Source of the DNA: Thiothrix caldifontis
Lineage (GTDB): Bacteria > Pseudomonadota > Gammaproteobacteria > Thiotrichales > Thiotrichaceae
Assembly (NCBI RefSeq): GCF_900107695.1
Contig: NZ_FNQP01000005.1
Coordinates: forward strand, 1 to 64,000
DNA: 64,000 nucleotides
Direction: 5' to 3'
The notes beneath the pieces were generated by a model. The model did no database searches. It was not told the origin of the DNA and saw nothing but the letters and a program-made list of their open reading frames with translations. This document shows, piece by piece, positions 30,918 to 39,732 of the stretch (within the stretch, counting starts at the first letter, position 1; each line of letters opens with the position of its first letter). The position numbers and the translations under genes were made by a program.

Positions 30918-31541
30918 ATGAATAAATATTTACCTTTGGTAAGTGTGGCAATATTACTATGCAGCAATGCCGCGCTGGCGGGTTCACCTAAAGCACCTTA
31001 CATCGGTGCAGGGGTAGGGATTAATACATCCGTCGATGACAATGACCTGAGTACCACTTGTGGTGTTGGTGGTGTCGCCTGCCGTGAAGTATGTGATACC
31101 GATAAAGCGGTCAATGCCTATGCGGGTTACCCGCTTAGCCCTAATTTGGGTGTAGAAATCGGTTATACCGATATGGACTACACGGCACGTATCGAACAAG
31201 AAGGTGGCGCAGTGCGTGGAGACCAACAATCTAAGGCTTTGACATTAAGCGCCGTCGGTAGGAAACCATTAACTCAAAATGTGGGGGTTTTCGGTAAAGT
31301 TGGTGCTGCGTATTGGAAAAGTGAAGTCGTGAGCACAGCAGGTAATGCAGATGACTCTGGTGTAACCCCTACCTTGGGCGCTGGTGTAGAGTATAATTTC
31401 AGCGAGCACTTCGGTGTTCGTGCAGGTGTTGACCATTTCTTCAAAATGGGCGAGCAGTCCAAGCTGATTGAATCTGGTGTTGTTGGTACGGCTGACACTG
31501 GCATTACCACTGCAACCGTTGGCCTGCATTATAATTTCTAA
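30918..31541 (+). CDS. Outer-membrane beta-barrel protein
   Basis: The start at 30918 gives a signal peptide (about 1-21, ending NAALA) behind GAGGAAAA. The mature 186 residues are a string of alternating strands ending in GLHYNF, with the terminal Phe used for BAM recognition. The pattern (YIGAGVGINTS, AYAGYPLSPNLGVEIGYTDM, ALTLSAVGRKPL, GVFGKVGAAYW, FGVRAGVDHFF) fits an eight-stranded OmpA-type barrel. The first extracellular loop has three cysteines (TCGVGGVACREVC), which is unusual. No peptidoglycan-binding domain follows. The function is unknown. Confidence 0.85.
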   Translation: MNKYLPLVSVAILLCSNAALAGSPKAPYIGAGVGINTSVDDNDLSTTCGVGGVACREVCDTDKAVNAYAGYPLSPNLGVEIGYTDMDYTARIEQEGGAVRGDQQSKALTLSAVGRKPLTQNVGVFGKVGAAYWKSEVVSTAGNADDSGVTPTLGAGVEYNFSEHFGVRAGVDHFFKMGEQSKLIESGVVGTADTGITTATVGLHYNF

Positions 31542-31577
31542 GTCATTAACCTTGGATTGGTTTTGATGTTTGTCTTG

Positions 31578-31607
31578 AGCCGGGAAATAAATTTTCCGGC
31601 TTTTTTA
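31578..31607 (+). terminator. Intrinsic terminator of the beta-barrel gene
   Basis: AGCCGGGAAA pairs with TTTTCCGGCT around a short AT loop, with one mismatch or bulge, followed by TTTTT. It lies 37 bases after the stop codon. Confidence 0.85.
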
Positions 31608-31743
31608 TGCATAATCGCCCTCCCCCCCATACCGTCTTCAGATTATTTTTTGAGCTTGTCATTTATCATAAATAAAATCTATTATATGCGACAATAAAAT
31701 CGACCGAACTAGCGCAATCCTGACAAGATGCACTATATTCAGA

Positions 31744-31772
31744 CTTGGCATTGACAGGGGCGTCACGCCAAG
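31744..31772 (+). promoter_or_regulatory. Leader stem-loop before the diguanylate cyclase gene
   Basis: CTTGGC (31744-31749) pairs with GCCAAG (31767-31772), and TGAC pairs with GTCA inside, separated by a small internal loop. The structure lies 38 bases before the ATG. It could be an operator or an RNA hairpin; I cannot tell which. Confidence 0.35.
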
Positions 31773-31810
31773 ACGCAATAACACGATGGTTGCCACTAAG
31801 AAAAAACTCA

Positions 31811-33028
31811 ATGAATAAGAAAAAGACCCATTCATCTTTACATAGCTCCCCCCTGATTCTTCATGGGCAGATCGCGTTTTTATCGAGACATGGGTCTACT
31901 TGGTTTTTAGGAAATGCCTTTGCCGCCAGCCTGTTTATCTTATTGCGTTGGGTTGACCGCGATGAAAACATGCTATTACTAATGGTTTGGTATGCATCTA
32001 TCCTTACCATGAATGTGATGCGCTGGTTATTTGGACAACGATTCTTACCCTCACAGCACTATTCGCTTGAAGAGCTACAGGAGTTTGGGCAGCGTTACCT
32101 CACTTATTCAACGCTAATCAGTGCGTTGTGGGGAGTATCCGGCTTCATCCTATTTTCACAAACGATACCCACTCAAGCAGTCCATATTTTATTATTAGCC
32201 GGTGCTATCGTTGCTGCAATGCCCGTGTTAGCGTTATCCAGTTTTGCGTTATATGTGCAAATTGGCGCTATTCTTCTACCAGTGACGCTCAATTTATTAC
32301 TACTAGGTGCAGCTCCGCAACAATCACTCGCCTTAGCAACGATCCTCCTTGCGGTCTTGTTAGTGATGGCATCGCGCTCCATTACCAGTCTACTCAATGA
32401 TCTTCATGCGGTACAAATACAGGTTCAGGAACAGGCTCATACTGACCCAGTCACCCAAATTTCCAACCGCCGTTATTTTGATAGCACCTTTAAAACAGAG
32501 TGGCGACGTGCTGCACGTGAAGGTAAACCACTATCCCTGTTAATGATTGATGTTGATTATTTCAAACGTTATAACGATAAGCATGGGCATCAAGCAGGTG
32601 ATCAATGCTTACAAATTATTGCGCAATGCATTAAAGCAGTAGCTCGTCGTGCCTCAGATGTTGTGGCACGTCATGGCGGAGAAGAATTCGTCATTTTGTT
32701 ACCTGATACCAGTTTAGAAGATGCCGTATTACTAGCTGAACGGGTACGCAAAAGCGTAGAAGACCAGCGTGTACCACATTCTGACGGCGCTATTCCTCGC
32801 ATTGTTACAGTGAGTGTAGGTGTATCCAGTTGTACCCCCAATACTCCCCATAATGCTCAATCCCTACATGAGGCGAGTATTATCTACCCAGCTATGCTCA
32901 TGAATGCGGCTGATAGGGCTCTGTATCGAGCGAAGCGTAATGGACGCAATCAAGTAGCAAAAGAAAGCTGTGGAGAGGGTATAATCCAGCTTAATCTGCC
33001 AAGCACTGCGGTGACTCACGCAGCGTAA
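31811..33028 (+). CDS. Membrane-bound diguanylate cyclase (GGDEF)
   Basis: The start at 31811 avoids an unlikely TTG extension to 31745. The 405-residue protein has about six membrane helices (to ~residue 195), a short coiled segment and a GGDEF domain with the active-site variant GGEEF (289-293), DPVTQISNRRYFD at its start and an intact RxxD inhibitory site (RASD, 280-283) five residues upstream. It should make c-di-GMP under product control. The membrane part probably senses an unknown signal; it does not match a MASE domain I can name. Neighbours suggest a local signalling cluster. Confidence 0.92.
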   Translation: MNKKKTHSSLHSSPLILHGQIAFLSRHGSTWFLGNAFAASLFILLRWVDRDENMLLLMVWYASILTMNVMRWLFGQRFLPSQHYSLEELQEFGQRYLTYSTLISALWGVSGFILFSQTIPTQAVHILLLAGAIVAAMPVLALSSFALYVQIGAILLPVTLNLLLLGAAPQQSLALATILLAVLLVMASRSITSLLNDLHAVQIQVQEQAHTDPVTQISNRRYFDSTFKTEWRRAAREGKPLSLLMIDVDYFKRYNDKHGHQAGDQCLQIIAQCIKAVARRASDVVARHGGEEFVILLPDTSLEDAVLLAERVRKSVEDQRVPHSDGAIPRIVTVSVGVSSCTPNTPHNAQSLHEASIIYPAMLMNAADRALYRAKRNGRNQVAKESCGEGIIQLNLPSTAVTHAA

Positions 33029-33050
33029 GCAAGATGCTCACTTAAATACC

Positions 33051-33122
33051 TGTTACAACTTGTTACAAAAAGTTTTCTCTTGGTTAGCAGAAATAGCATT
33101 TTTATCGTAAAAAACATGCTAT
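33051..33122 (+). promoter_or_regulatory. Control region of the wHTH/TPR gene: phased repeats and inverted repeat
   Basis: TGTTACAA occurs at 33051-33058 and 33061-33068, a direct repeat with 10-bp period. It is followed by an inverted repeat ATAGCAT (33093-33099) / ATGCTAT (33116-33122) around an AT-rich centre. TTGGTT and TATCGT with 17-bp spacing form a possible weak promoter between them. Both repeats are plausible regulator-binding sites. Confidence 0.4.
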
Positions 33123-33177
33123 ACATTACTGCCTCACCTTTTAGAAAAAACACAAGAAACAGGATTTGCTGGCTTCC

Positions 33178-34728
33178 ATGAATATTGATAGAGAACTTGT
33201 CATTGCCGAGTTAGAGCAACTTATTACCAGCCCAAGCTTCCGTTCGAGAAAAGTTATCAAATCATTCTTACAATATGCTGTACATGAGACGCTAGCAGGC
33301 CGTGGGGATGACCTAAACCAGCAAACTATTGCGATCAAAGCATTAGGCAGACCCGCTGATTTCTCCCCACTTAACAACCCGCTGGTACGTATTGAAGCTG
33401 GTCGGTTGCGCAAATTACTTAAAGAATATTATGGGGATACCTCCAATAATAGCTCTCTCATGATCACCATGCCCAAAGGTACTTATCGGGTCGCCTTTAC
33501 TCTGCGTGCCCCACATCCAAACACCTTCTTACCGGAATCAGAAAGCCTGACACCTCGTATTACTGAAGGGCCGCGCTTATTGGTGCGTTGCCAGATGCTA
33601 GAGTCTCCCCAACTCACTAACTACCCTATTTGTTATAAGCTACGTAACGACCTATTAGTGATGTTGAATCGTTTTCGCAATATTCGTATGGTAACAACGG
33701 ATACACAAGAAAAACCTTACCATGTAGATTACAGTTTAAATTGTAATATTCATCAAACACCTCAGCACCTTGAGTTATTTTTTGTTCTCACACAGGCCAT
33801 TAGTGATGCATTAGTGTGGGTACATACGTTCCATCTGCCCCTGCAACCTAGCCAAGATGATCTCGATGCAATCGGTTTATGTGTTGCAGCCAATACCGTT
33901 GCCGTACACTCCGGCACGATGTTATCCCATTGGGCACATTACCAACAGAGCCTGCCAACCCCCATCCCCGAGCACCACGAGGCATTAGTGCATTACTTAG
34001 CATTCCTGCATAACATTAACCGGGATAGTTTTCGTAAAGCTTTAGTGACTTGCCAACGACGTTTAAAACAGTATCCCGACGACAGTAAAGCACTGATTAT
34101 CTTGGCTCGTCTGTGTGGTTATGATCATGTGCTGCAATACCACCTCATTGAAAACTTAGAAACCACGTGGACGCAAGCAGCACGTAGTGCTTTGAAGCTA
34201 GACCCTAGCAACGCCGAAGCACATTCGATCTTTGCGCATAATCGCTATTTTTTAGGGGACTATGCTCTATGTCGTGAAGAACTTGAAATTGCACGAAAGA
34301 CCAATCCTTTCGACACCTCGATAGAGTACTTATACGGTTTTGGACTTTATATGATGGGCGATCAAGAAACAGGAATCAAAGCCATTCAACGCTTGATGGC
34401 TATTCCTTTTCCACAACCAGACTGGTATCACGTACTGCCGTTTATTCACGCATTCAATCATGGGGATTACCAGCAGGCATTGGCACTAGCGGAACGTATT
34501 CAACATTTTGGTTATTGGGGAGAAATGGCTCGTTGTGTCAGTTATTTTAAACTGGGTCAGACCGAACGTAGCCTAGGAGAGTATCAAGAATTATTGCGTT
34601 ATAATGCGATCATTCCTACTCATTCCAACACTGAAAACCGCTCTATTTTTACACATAATGCACTAAAGACGCTCTTAAGTGTTTTACAAGAAATCAACAA
34701 ATCCAACTTATCTACACTAAAAAAATAA
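33178..34728 (+). CDS. Putative regulator: N-terminal DNA-binding-like domain plus TPR region
   Basis: The 516-residue soluble protein has an N-terminal ~110-residue domain with FRSRKVIKSFLQYAVHETLAGRGDDLNQQTIAIKALGR, VRIEAGRLRKLLKEYYG and MPKGTYRVAF (given here in parts). This pattern is known from bacterial regulators and adenylate cyclase-like proteins, where it resembles a winged helix. The middle has an alpha/beta part like the TolB-N domain of such proteins (from ~120 to 260). The last ~250 residues look like TPR helices (ALKLDPSNAEAHSIFAHNRYF, REELEIARKTNPFDTSIEYLYG). It follows the diguanylate cyclase and may control nearby genes. Start ATG 33178 is preferred over TTG 33166. Confidence 0.7.
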   Translation: MNIDRELVIAELEQLITSPSFRSRKVIKSFLQYAVHETLAGRGDDLNQQTIAIKALGRPADFSPLNNPLVRIEAGRLRKLLKEYYGDTSNNSSLMITMPKGTYRVAFTLRAPHPNTFLPESESLTPRITEGPRLLVRCQMLESPQLTNYPICYKLRNDLLVMLNRFRNIRMVTTDTQEKPYHVDYSLNCNIHQTPQHLELFFVLTQAISDALVWVHTFHLPLQPSQDDLDAIGLCVAANTVAVHSGTMLSHWAHYQQSLPTPIPEHHEALVHYLAFLHNINRDSFRKALVTCQRRLKQYPDDSKALIILARLCGYDHVLQYHLIENLETTWTQAARSALKLDPSNAEAHSIFAHNRYFLGDYALCREELEIARKTNPFDTSIEYLYGFGLYMMGDQETGIKAIQRLMAIPFPQPDWYHVLPFIHAFNHGDYQQALALAERIQHFGYWGEMARCVSYFKLGQTERSLGEYQELLRYNAIIPTHSNTENRSIFTHNALKTLLSVLQEINKSNLSTLKK

Positions 34729-34826
34729 ATTAATAATAAGATAGCTATCGCTTCATTAATTATTAATCACTATCAATAAGTTTTACATATGTATTTTTAA
34801 AAAAATTGATTTAATTAATTATCGAA

Positions 34827-34865
34827 ATCAGCATATAAATCAGCATAGTTTATCCAAATGCTGAT
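34827..34865 (+). promoter_or_regulatory. Repeat cluster before the lipoprotein protease gene
   Basis: ATCAGCAT occurs twice in direct orientation (34827-34834 and 34839-34846) and once inverted as ATGCTGAT (34858-34865), immediately before the GGAG ribosome binding site (34869-34872). The last two copies can form a hairpin. This may be an operator or a translational control structure. Confidence 0.4.
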
Positions 34866-34879
34866 AACGGAGAATTTTT

Positions 34880-35929
34880 ATGAAGTGGGTTCAAGTTGTA
34901 GCAGCACTACTAACGGTCATGCCTTACGTAACAGGATGTGGCGAAGGAAGTACCGCAGCTACCTCGCAAACCAATACTGACAACAATACAGCAGCAGCCA
35001 ACATGACTGTAACAGAACCCAGTCCATCAACACCTGCTGTGTCTAGTGCCAATTCGAGCACGAGCTATACTCTTGTTTCCAGTAGTGGCACAATCATCTC
35101 TCCGACAAATAATTCTGCGGCAAACAACGCTGCATCGTTTGGCTCAACCGGTACCGAAGGTCGCCTTGAAGCTGATAACGTAGATCTAACACCGCTGAGT
35201 GATGCCGAACGAGCCGCTATAAAAATTACCACACCCACCGCAACAGCACGCATCATTCAAGAATCAATACTAGGCTTTGATAGCCGCTTCCAAGTGATTC
35301 CGGCCTCTTACCCAGAACGCGCAGTGACGCTTATCACTTATAATGGCAATACCCACTGTTCAGGCTGGCTGGTCAGCAAAGACACCCTAGTAACCGCTGG
35401 GCATTGTGTTCACGGCGGGGGCAGCACCGGTCGTTGGGGTGCTCCGACTGCATTCAAGGTATACCCTGGCTTCTCTGATGGCTATGCGCCATATGGCTCC
35501 TGTACGCCCCGGGAGCTTTACTCCACTTATGGATGGATCACAAATGCTGACAGCAATGCCGATATTGGCATTATTAAATTGGACTGCACCGTTGGCAACT
35601 CAACCGGTTACTTCAGTTACGCTGTAACGGATACCATTGATAACACCGCTGTAAATATCAACGGTTATCCCGGTGACAAAGCAGGTGGCGGTCAACAATG
35701 GGGCAGCAAAGGCATTGTCTTATACGCCACGCCCACCAAAATACATTATGACAATGACACCACAGGGGGTATGAGTGGTTCGCCTGTTTGGGTACAAGAC
35801 AGCACCACGGCCTGGGCATTTGGCATTCATACCAATGGCGAAAACACACTCGCCCCTGGTAGTAATTCAGGAACACGAATTTCCAAAGATGTTTTTGACC
35901 TGATCACCGCAGCGAAAGCCTTACCGTAA
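34880..35929 (+). CDS. Exported trypsin-like serine protease lipoprotein
   Basis: The signal peptide ends in VTGC, a lipobox, so Cys20 is probably lipid-modified. A Ser/Thr/Asn-rich spacer (to ~125) precedes a V8/glutamyl-endopeptidase-like S1 domain with catalytic His175 (VTAGHC), Asp228 (NADIGIIKL) and Ser299 (GGMSGSP). Cysteine pairs near the active His are present (CSGW, AGHC). It should act outside the inner membrane, probably anchored to the outer membrane or released. Its substrate is unknown. The position after the regulator suggests signal-dependent expression. Confidence 0.85.
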   Translation: MKWVQVVAALLTVMPYVTGCGEGSTAATSQTNTDNNTAAANMTVTEPSPSTPAVSSANSSTSYTLVSSSGTIISPTNNSAANNAASFGSTGTEGRLEADNVDLTPLSDAERAAIKITTPTATARIIQESILGFDSRFQVIPASYPERAVTLITYNGNTHCSGWLVSKDTLVTAGHCVHGGGSTGRWGAPTAFKVYPGFSDGYAPYGSCTPRELYSTYGWITNADSNADIGIIKLDCTVGNSTGYFSYAVTDTIDNTAVNINGYPGDKAGGGQQWGSKGIVLYATPTKIHYDNDTTGGMSGSPVWVQDSTTAWAFGIHTNGENTLAPGSNSGTRISKDVFDLITAAKALP

Positions 35930-36024
35930 GTCAGCCCTGTTTCGTAAGCGACAGGTGAATCCCGCAAGGTGGCGCGTTACAATGCCCGCCTTGCTTTAAT
36001 GCTTAACGCTGGATTCCTACCTGA

Positions 36025-39000
36025 GTGAGTACCCTCATCCAAAAACGCGCCTTGCGCCTACAAAATCTGCCCAAACCCGAATACCCGGAAGAACTGCCGG
36101 TAGCAGCACGACGCACCGAAATCATCAAGGCGATTGCCGAGCATCAAGTCGTCATTATCTGCGGCGAAACCGGCTCAGGCAAAACCACCCAACTCCCCAA
36201 AATGTGCTTAGAACTGGGGCGCGGCGTAGATGGTTTCATTGGACACACCCAACCACGCAGGATTGCGGCGCGTAGCGTTGCCGCACGCATTGCCGAAGAG
36301 TTGAAGGTGCAACTGGGGCAGCAAGTTGGCTACAAAGTGCGTTTCCACGACCGCTGTTCCCCCGACAGTTACGTGAAACTCATGACAGACGGCATCTTGC
36401 TTGCAGAAATTCAGCAAGACCGTTACCTCAAGCAATACGACACCCTGATTATCGACGAAGCACACGAACGCAGTCTCAATATCGACTTCCTGCTTGGCTA
36501 CCTCAAATGGCTATTGCCCAAACGCCGTGATTTGAAAGTCATTATCACCTCCGCTACCATCGACCCCGAACGCTTTTCGCAGCACTTTGACAATGCCCCG
36601 ATTATCAACGTCTCAGGGCGCACCTATCCAGTGGATATTCGCTACCGCCCACTGGTTGATGTGGATGCCGAGGAAGAATTTGAGCGTGACCAAACCCAAG
36701 CAATTTTAGATGCAGTGGATGAATTGGGGTGTGAAGCCCCCGGCGACATCCTAGTCTTCCTGCCCGGTGAACGGGAAATCCGCGAAACGGCGGAAGCCTT
36801 GCGCAAACATCACCCACCCGCCACCGAAATTTTGCCGCTGTACGCCCGTCTTTCCAACGAAGAACAGCACCGTATTTTCGAGCCGCACGGTCGCCGCCGC
36901 ATTGTATTATCCACCAACGTAGCTGAAACTTCCCTCACCGTCCCTGGCATCAAATACGTGGTGGATAGCGGTTACGCCCGCATCTCACGTTACTCATGGC
37001 GTGCGGGTGTGCAACGTTTGCCCATTGAAAAAGTCTCACAAGCTTCTGCCAACCAGCGTTCCGGGCGTTGCGGACGTGTTAGTAATGGCATTGCCATCCG
37101 CCTCTACAGCGAAGACGATTACCTCAAACGACCGGTATTTACGGAACCGGAAATACTGCGAACTAACCTCGCTGCCGTCATTTTGCAACTGGCAACGATG
37201 TGGACGGCGGACGTCGAAAACTTCCCTTTCGTCGAGCCACCCGACACACGCCTGATCCGTGACGGTTACAAGCTGCTGTTTGAACTTGGCGCGGTGGATG
37301 TGGATTACAACGTCACCCCAAGTGGGCATCAACTAGCCAAACTGCCACTCGACCCGCGTTTCGGACGCATGTTGCTGGCAGCACACGATAATGGTGCATT
37401 ACGCGAAGTATTGATCATCGTCAGCGCCCTCACCCTGCAAGACCCGCGTGAACGCCCACTGGATAAACAACAAGCATCCGACGAAAAACACGCACGCTTC
37501 AAAGACGAACACTCCGATTTCCTAGGTTTTCTGAAACTCTGGGATTATTTTCACGAGCAGCGTAAACACCTATCACAGCGCAAATTCCGCGAACTCTGCC
37601 AAAAAGAATTCCTCTCTTACATGCGCCTGCGCGAATGGCACGACATCCATACCCAACTGCATCAAATGGTGCTGGAAATGGGCGGCAAGGAAAATGAAAC
37701 CGCAGCCAGTTACGATGCCATTCACCTCAGCCTGCTGACTGGGCTACTCAGCAATATCGGCATGAAAGACGAAGAGCGCGAATACATAGGCGCGGGTGGA
37801 CGCAAATTCCACCTATTCCCCGCCTCCAACTTACGCAAAAAGCCACCTCAATGGATCATGGCTGCCGAATTAGTGGAAACGTCACGCTTATTCGGGCGCA
37901 CCCTCGCTAAAATCCAACCGGAGTGGATTGAAAAACTCGCTGCCCACCTCTTGCGCCATCATTACACCGAACCGCATTGGGAACAAAAACAAGCGCAAGT
38001 TGCCGCCTTTGAACGCACCTCGCTGTATGGCATTACCATCACCCCGCGCCGCAAAGTCAGCTACGGACGCATTGATCCCGTCGTGTGCCGCGAAATTTTC
38101 ATCCGCCATGCGCTGGTCTACGGCGAATACCGCACCCCTGCCCCCTTCTTCCAACACAATGCCGAATTGATCGCCGCCATCGAAACGTTAGAAGCGAAAG
38201 GCCGCCGCCGTGACATCCTCGCCGATGAACATCGCCTGTATGCGTTTTATGACGAGCGTCTCCCCGCCCACATCGTCAACGGACACTCCTTCGAGCGCTG
38301 GCGCAAAAAAGCCGAGCAGCACAACAACAAGCTGCTATACCTCAACCGCGATTACCTGATGCAGCGTGAAGCAGGGCATGAAACAAGCGGGCAATTCCCC
38401 GATACCTTGTCGATACAAGGCATGATTCTACCGTTACGCTATCATTTTGATCCCAAAGCAGAAGATGATGGCGTCACCGTGCGCTTGCCCTTGTTAGGCT
38501 TAAACCAACTGAACCCGATACGCTTTGAATACTTAGTACCGGGGATGCTAGAAGAAAAAATTACTGCATTGATTCGCGCCCTACCAAAACACATCCGCAA
38601 ACAATTTGTCCCTGCTCCTGATTATGCCCGCGCCTGCATGGAAGCCATCCAACCCAGCGACACACTACCCCTGCAAACGGCGCTGGAAAAACAACTTTTA
38701 CGCATGACTGGCAACCAAATTCCACCAGAAGCATGGTCAGAAGTCGCTTTGGAAACACACTTGCAAATGCGTTTTGAGATCGCCGATGAAGCAGGCAACG
38801 TTATCCGCAGCGGGCGCGATTTGGAAACCTTACGCGGCAAAGTCCGCCAACAAACCCGTGCCGAACTCGCCGCCAAACCCGTGCAATCCATCGAGCGGGT
38901 AGGCATTACCACATGGGATTTCGGTGATTTACCCGAATTCTATTGGTTGGAAACAGGTGGCACGAAATTACGCACATGGCCTGCCCTAGTCGATGCCAGC

Positions 39001-39732
39001 AACAGCGTCAGCATTCGCCTGTTTGATAATGAAGTCGATGCCAACCATGCGCATTGGCAAGGCGTCTTGCGCTTGTTTTGGCTCACCTTGCCTGCTGAAG
39101 TCAAAGACGTGCCTAAATATATTCCGCAAATGCAGACCTTGTGCCTGCACTACGCCGCTACTGGCAAATGCGATGAGTTGAAGGAAAGCCTTACCCGCTA
39201 TGTATTCCGGCAAGTGTTTAACGATTATCTGACTATCCGTAAACAAGACAGCTTTACACACGCATTGAGTGAATGCCGCTCACAGATTTTCCCACAAACC
39301 CAAGATACAGCGCGTCTGGTTGCCCCCATACTCGCGCTTTATCACGATTTACGCAAACAACTCAAAGGCAAAGTGCAACCCACTTGGCTCGAAGCCCTCA
39401 CTGACATCAGCGAACAATTGAATCATCTGGTTTATGTGGGTTTTCTGGATGAAGTATCCCCAGATGCGTTGCGGCATTTCCCGCGTTATCTCAAAGGTAT
39501 TCAAAGACGTTTACAAAAATTGGCGGAGAACCCGACCAAAGACAGGGCATTACGGATACAAGTACAACCGTATTGGGATCAGTGGAAAACAGCTTCGTCT
39601 AGGAACTTAAACGAATACCGTTGGATGCTGGAGGAATTTCGGGTGTCACTGTTTGCACAGGAACTAGGCACCGCGAGGCCGGTATCGGCCAAGCGGTTGG
39701 ATGAACTCTGGAAAAAGGTGCTTACTGAGTAG
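36025..39732 (+). CDS. hrpA: ATP-dependent RNA helicase HrpA
   Basis: HrpA is a DEAH-box helicase that helps rescue stalled ribosomes and process mRNA. The 1235-residue protein has GETGSGKTT (Lys53), DEAH (144-147), SAT (TSATI), and QRSGRCGRV (motif VI), then the OB-fold region and a long C-terminal DUF3418-like domain. The start is GTG with an in-frame TGA directly before it (36022-36024), so the protein cannot extend upstream. It therefore lacks about 65 N-terminal residues present in E. coli HrpA. No ribosome binding site is visible. Its 3' end overlaps the tyrosine kinase gene on the other strand by 11 bases. Confidence 0.97.
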   Translation: MSTLIQKRALRLQNLPKPEYPEELPVAARRTEIIKAIAEHQVVIICGETGSGKTTQLPKMCLELGRGVDGFIGHTQPRRIAARSVAARIAEELKVQLGQQVGYKVRFHDRCSPDSYVKLMTDGILLAEIQQDRYLKQYDTLIIDEAHERSLNIDFLLGYLKWLLPKRRDLKVIITSATIDPERFSQHFDNAPIINVSGRTYPVDIRYRPLVDVDAEEEFERDQTQAILDAVDELGCEAPGDILVFLPGEREIRETAEALRKHHPPATEILPLYARLSNEEQHRIFEPHGRRRIVLSTNVAETSLTVPGIKYVVDSGYARISRYSWRAGVQRLPIEKVSQASANQRSGRCGRVSNGIAIRLYSEDDYLKRPVFTEPEILRTNLAAVILQLATMWTADVENFPFVEPPDTRLIRDGYKLLFELGAVDVDYNVTPSGHQLAKLPLDPRFGRMLLAAHDNGALREVLIIVSALTLQDPRERPLDKQQASDEKHARFKDEHSDFLGFLKLWDYFHEQRKHLSQRKFRELCQKEFLSYMRLREWHDIHTQLHQMVLEMGGKENETAASYDAIHLSLLTGLLSNIGMKDEEREYIGAGGRKFHLFPASNLRKKPPQWIMAAELVETSRLFGRTLAKIQPEWIEKLAAHLLRHHYTEPHWEQKQAQVAAFERTSLYGITITPRRKVSYGRIDPVVCREIFIRHALVYGEYRTPAPFFQHNAELIAAIETLEAKGRRRDILADEHRLYAFYDERLPAHIVNGHSFERWRKKAEQHNNKLLYLNRDYLMQREAGHETSGQFPDTLSIQGMILPLRYHFDPKAEDDGVTVRLPLLGLNQLNPIRFEYLVPGMLEEKITALIRALPKHIRKQFVPAPDYARACMEAIQPSDTLPLQTALEKQLLRMTGNQIPPEAWSEVALETHLQMRFEIADEAGNVIRSGRDLETLRGKVRQQTRAELAAKPVQSIERVGITTWDFGDLPEFYWLETGGTKLRTWPALVDASNSVSIRLFDNEVDANHAHWQGVLRLFWLTLPAEVKDVPKYIPQMQTLCLHYAATGKCDELKESLTRYVFRQVFNDYLTIRKQDSFTHALSECRSQIFPQTQDTARLVAPILALYHDLRKQLKGKVQPTWLEALTDISEQLNHLVYVGFLDEVSPDALRHFPRYLKGIQRRLQKLAENPTKDRALRIQVQPYWDQWKTASSRNLNEYRWMLEEFRVSLFAQELGTARPVSAKRLDELWKKVLTE

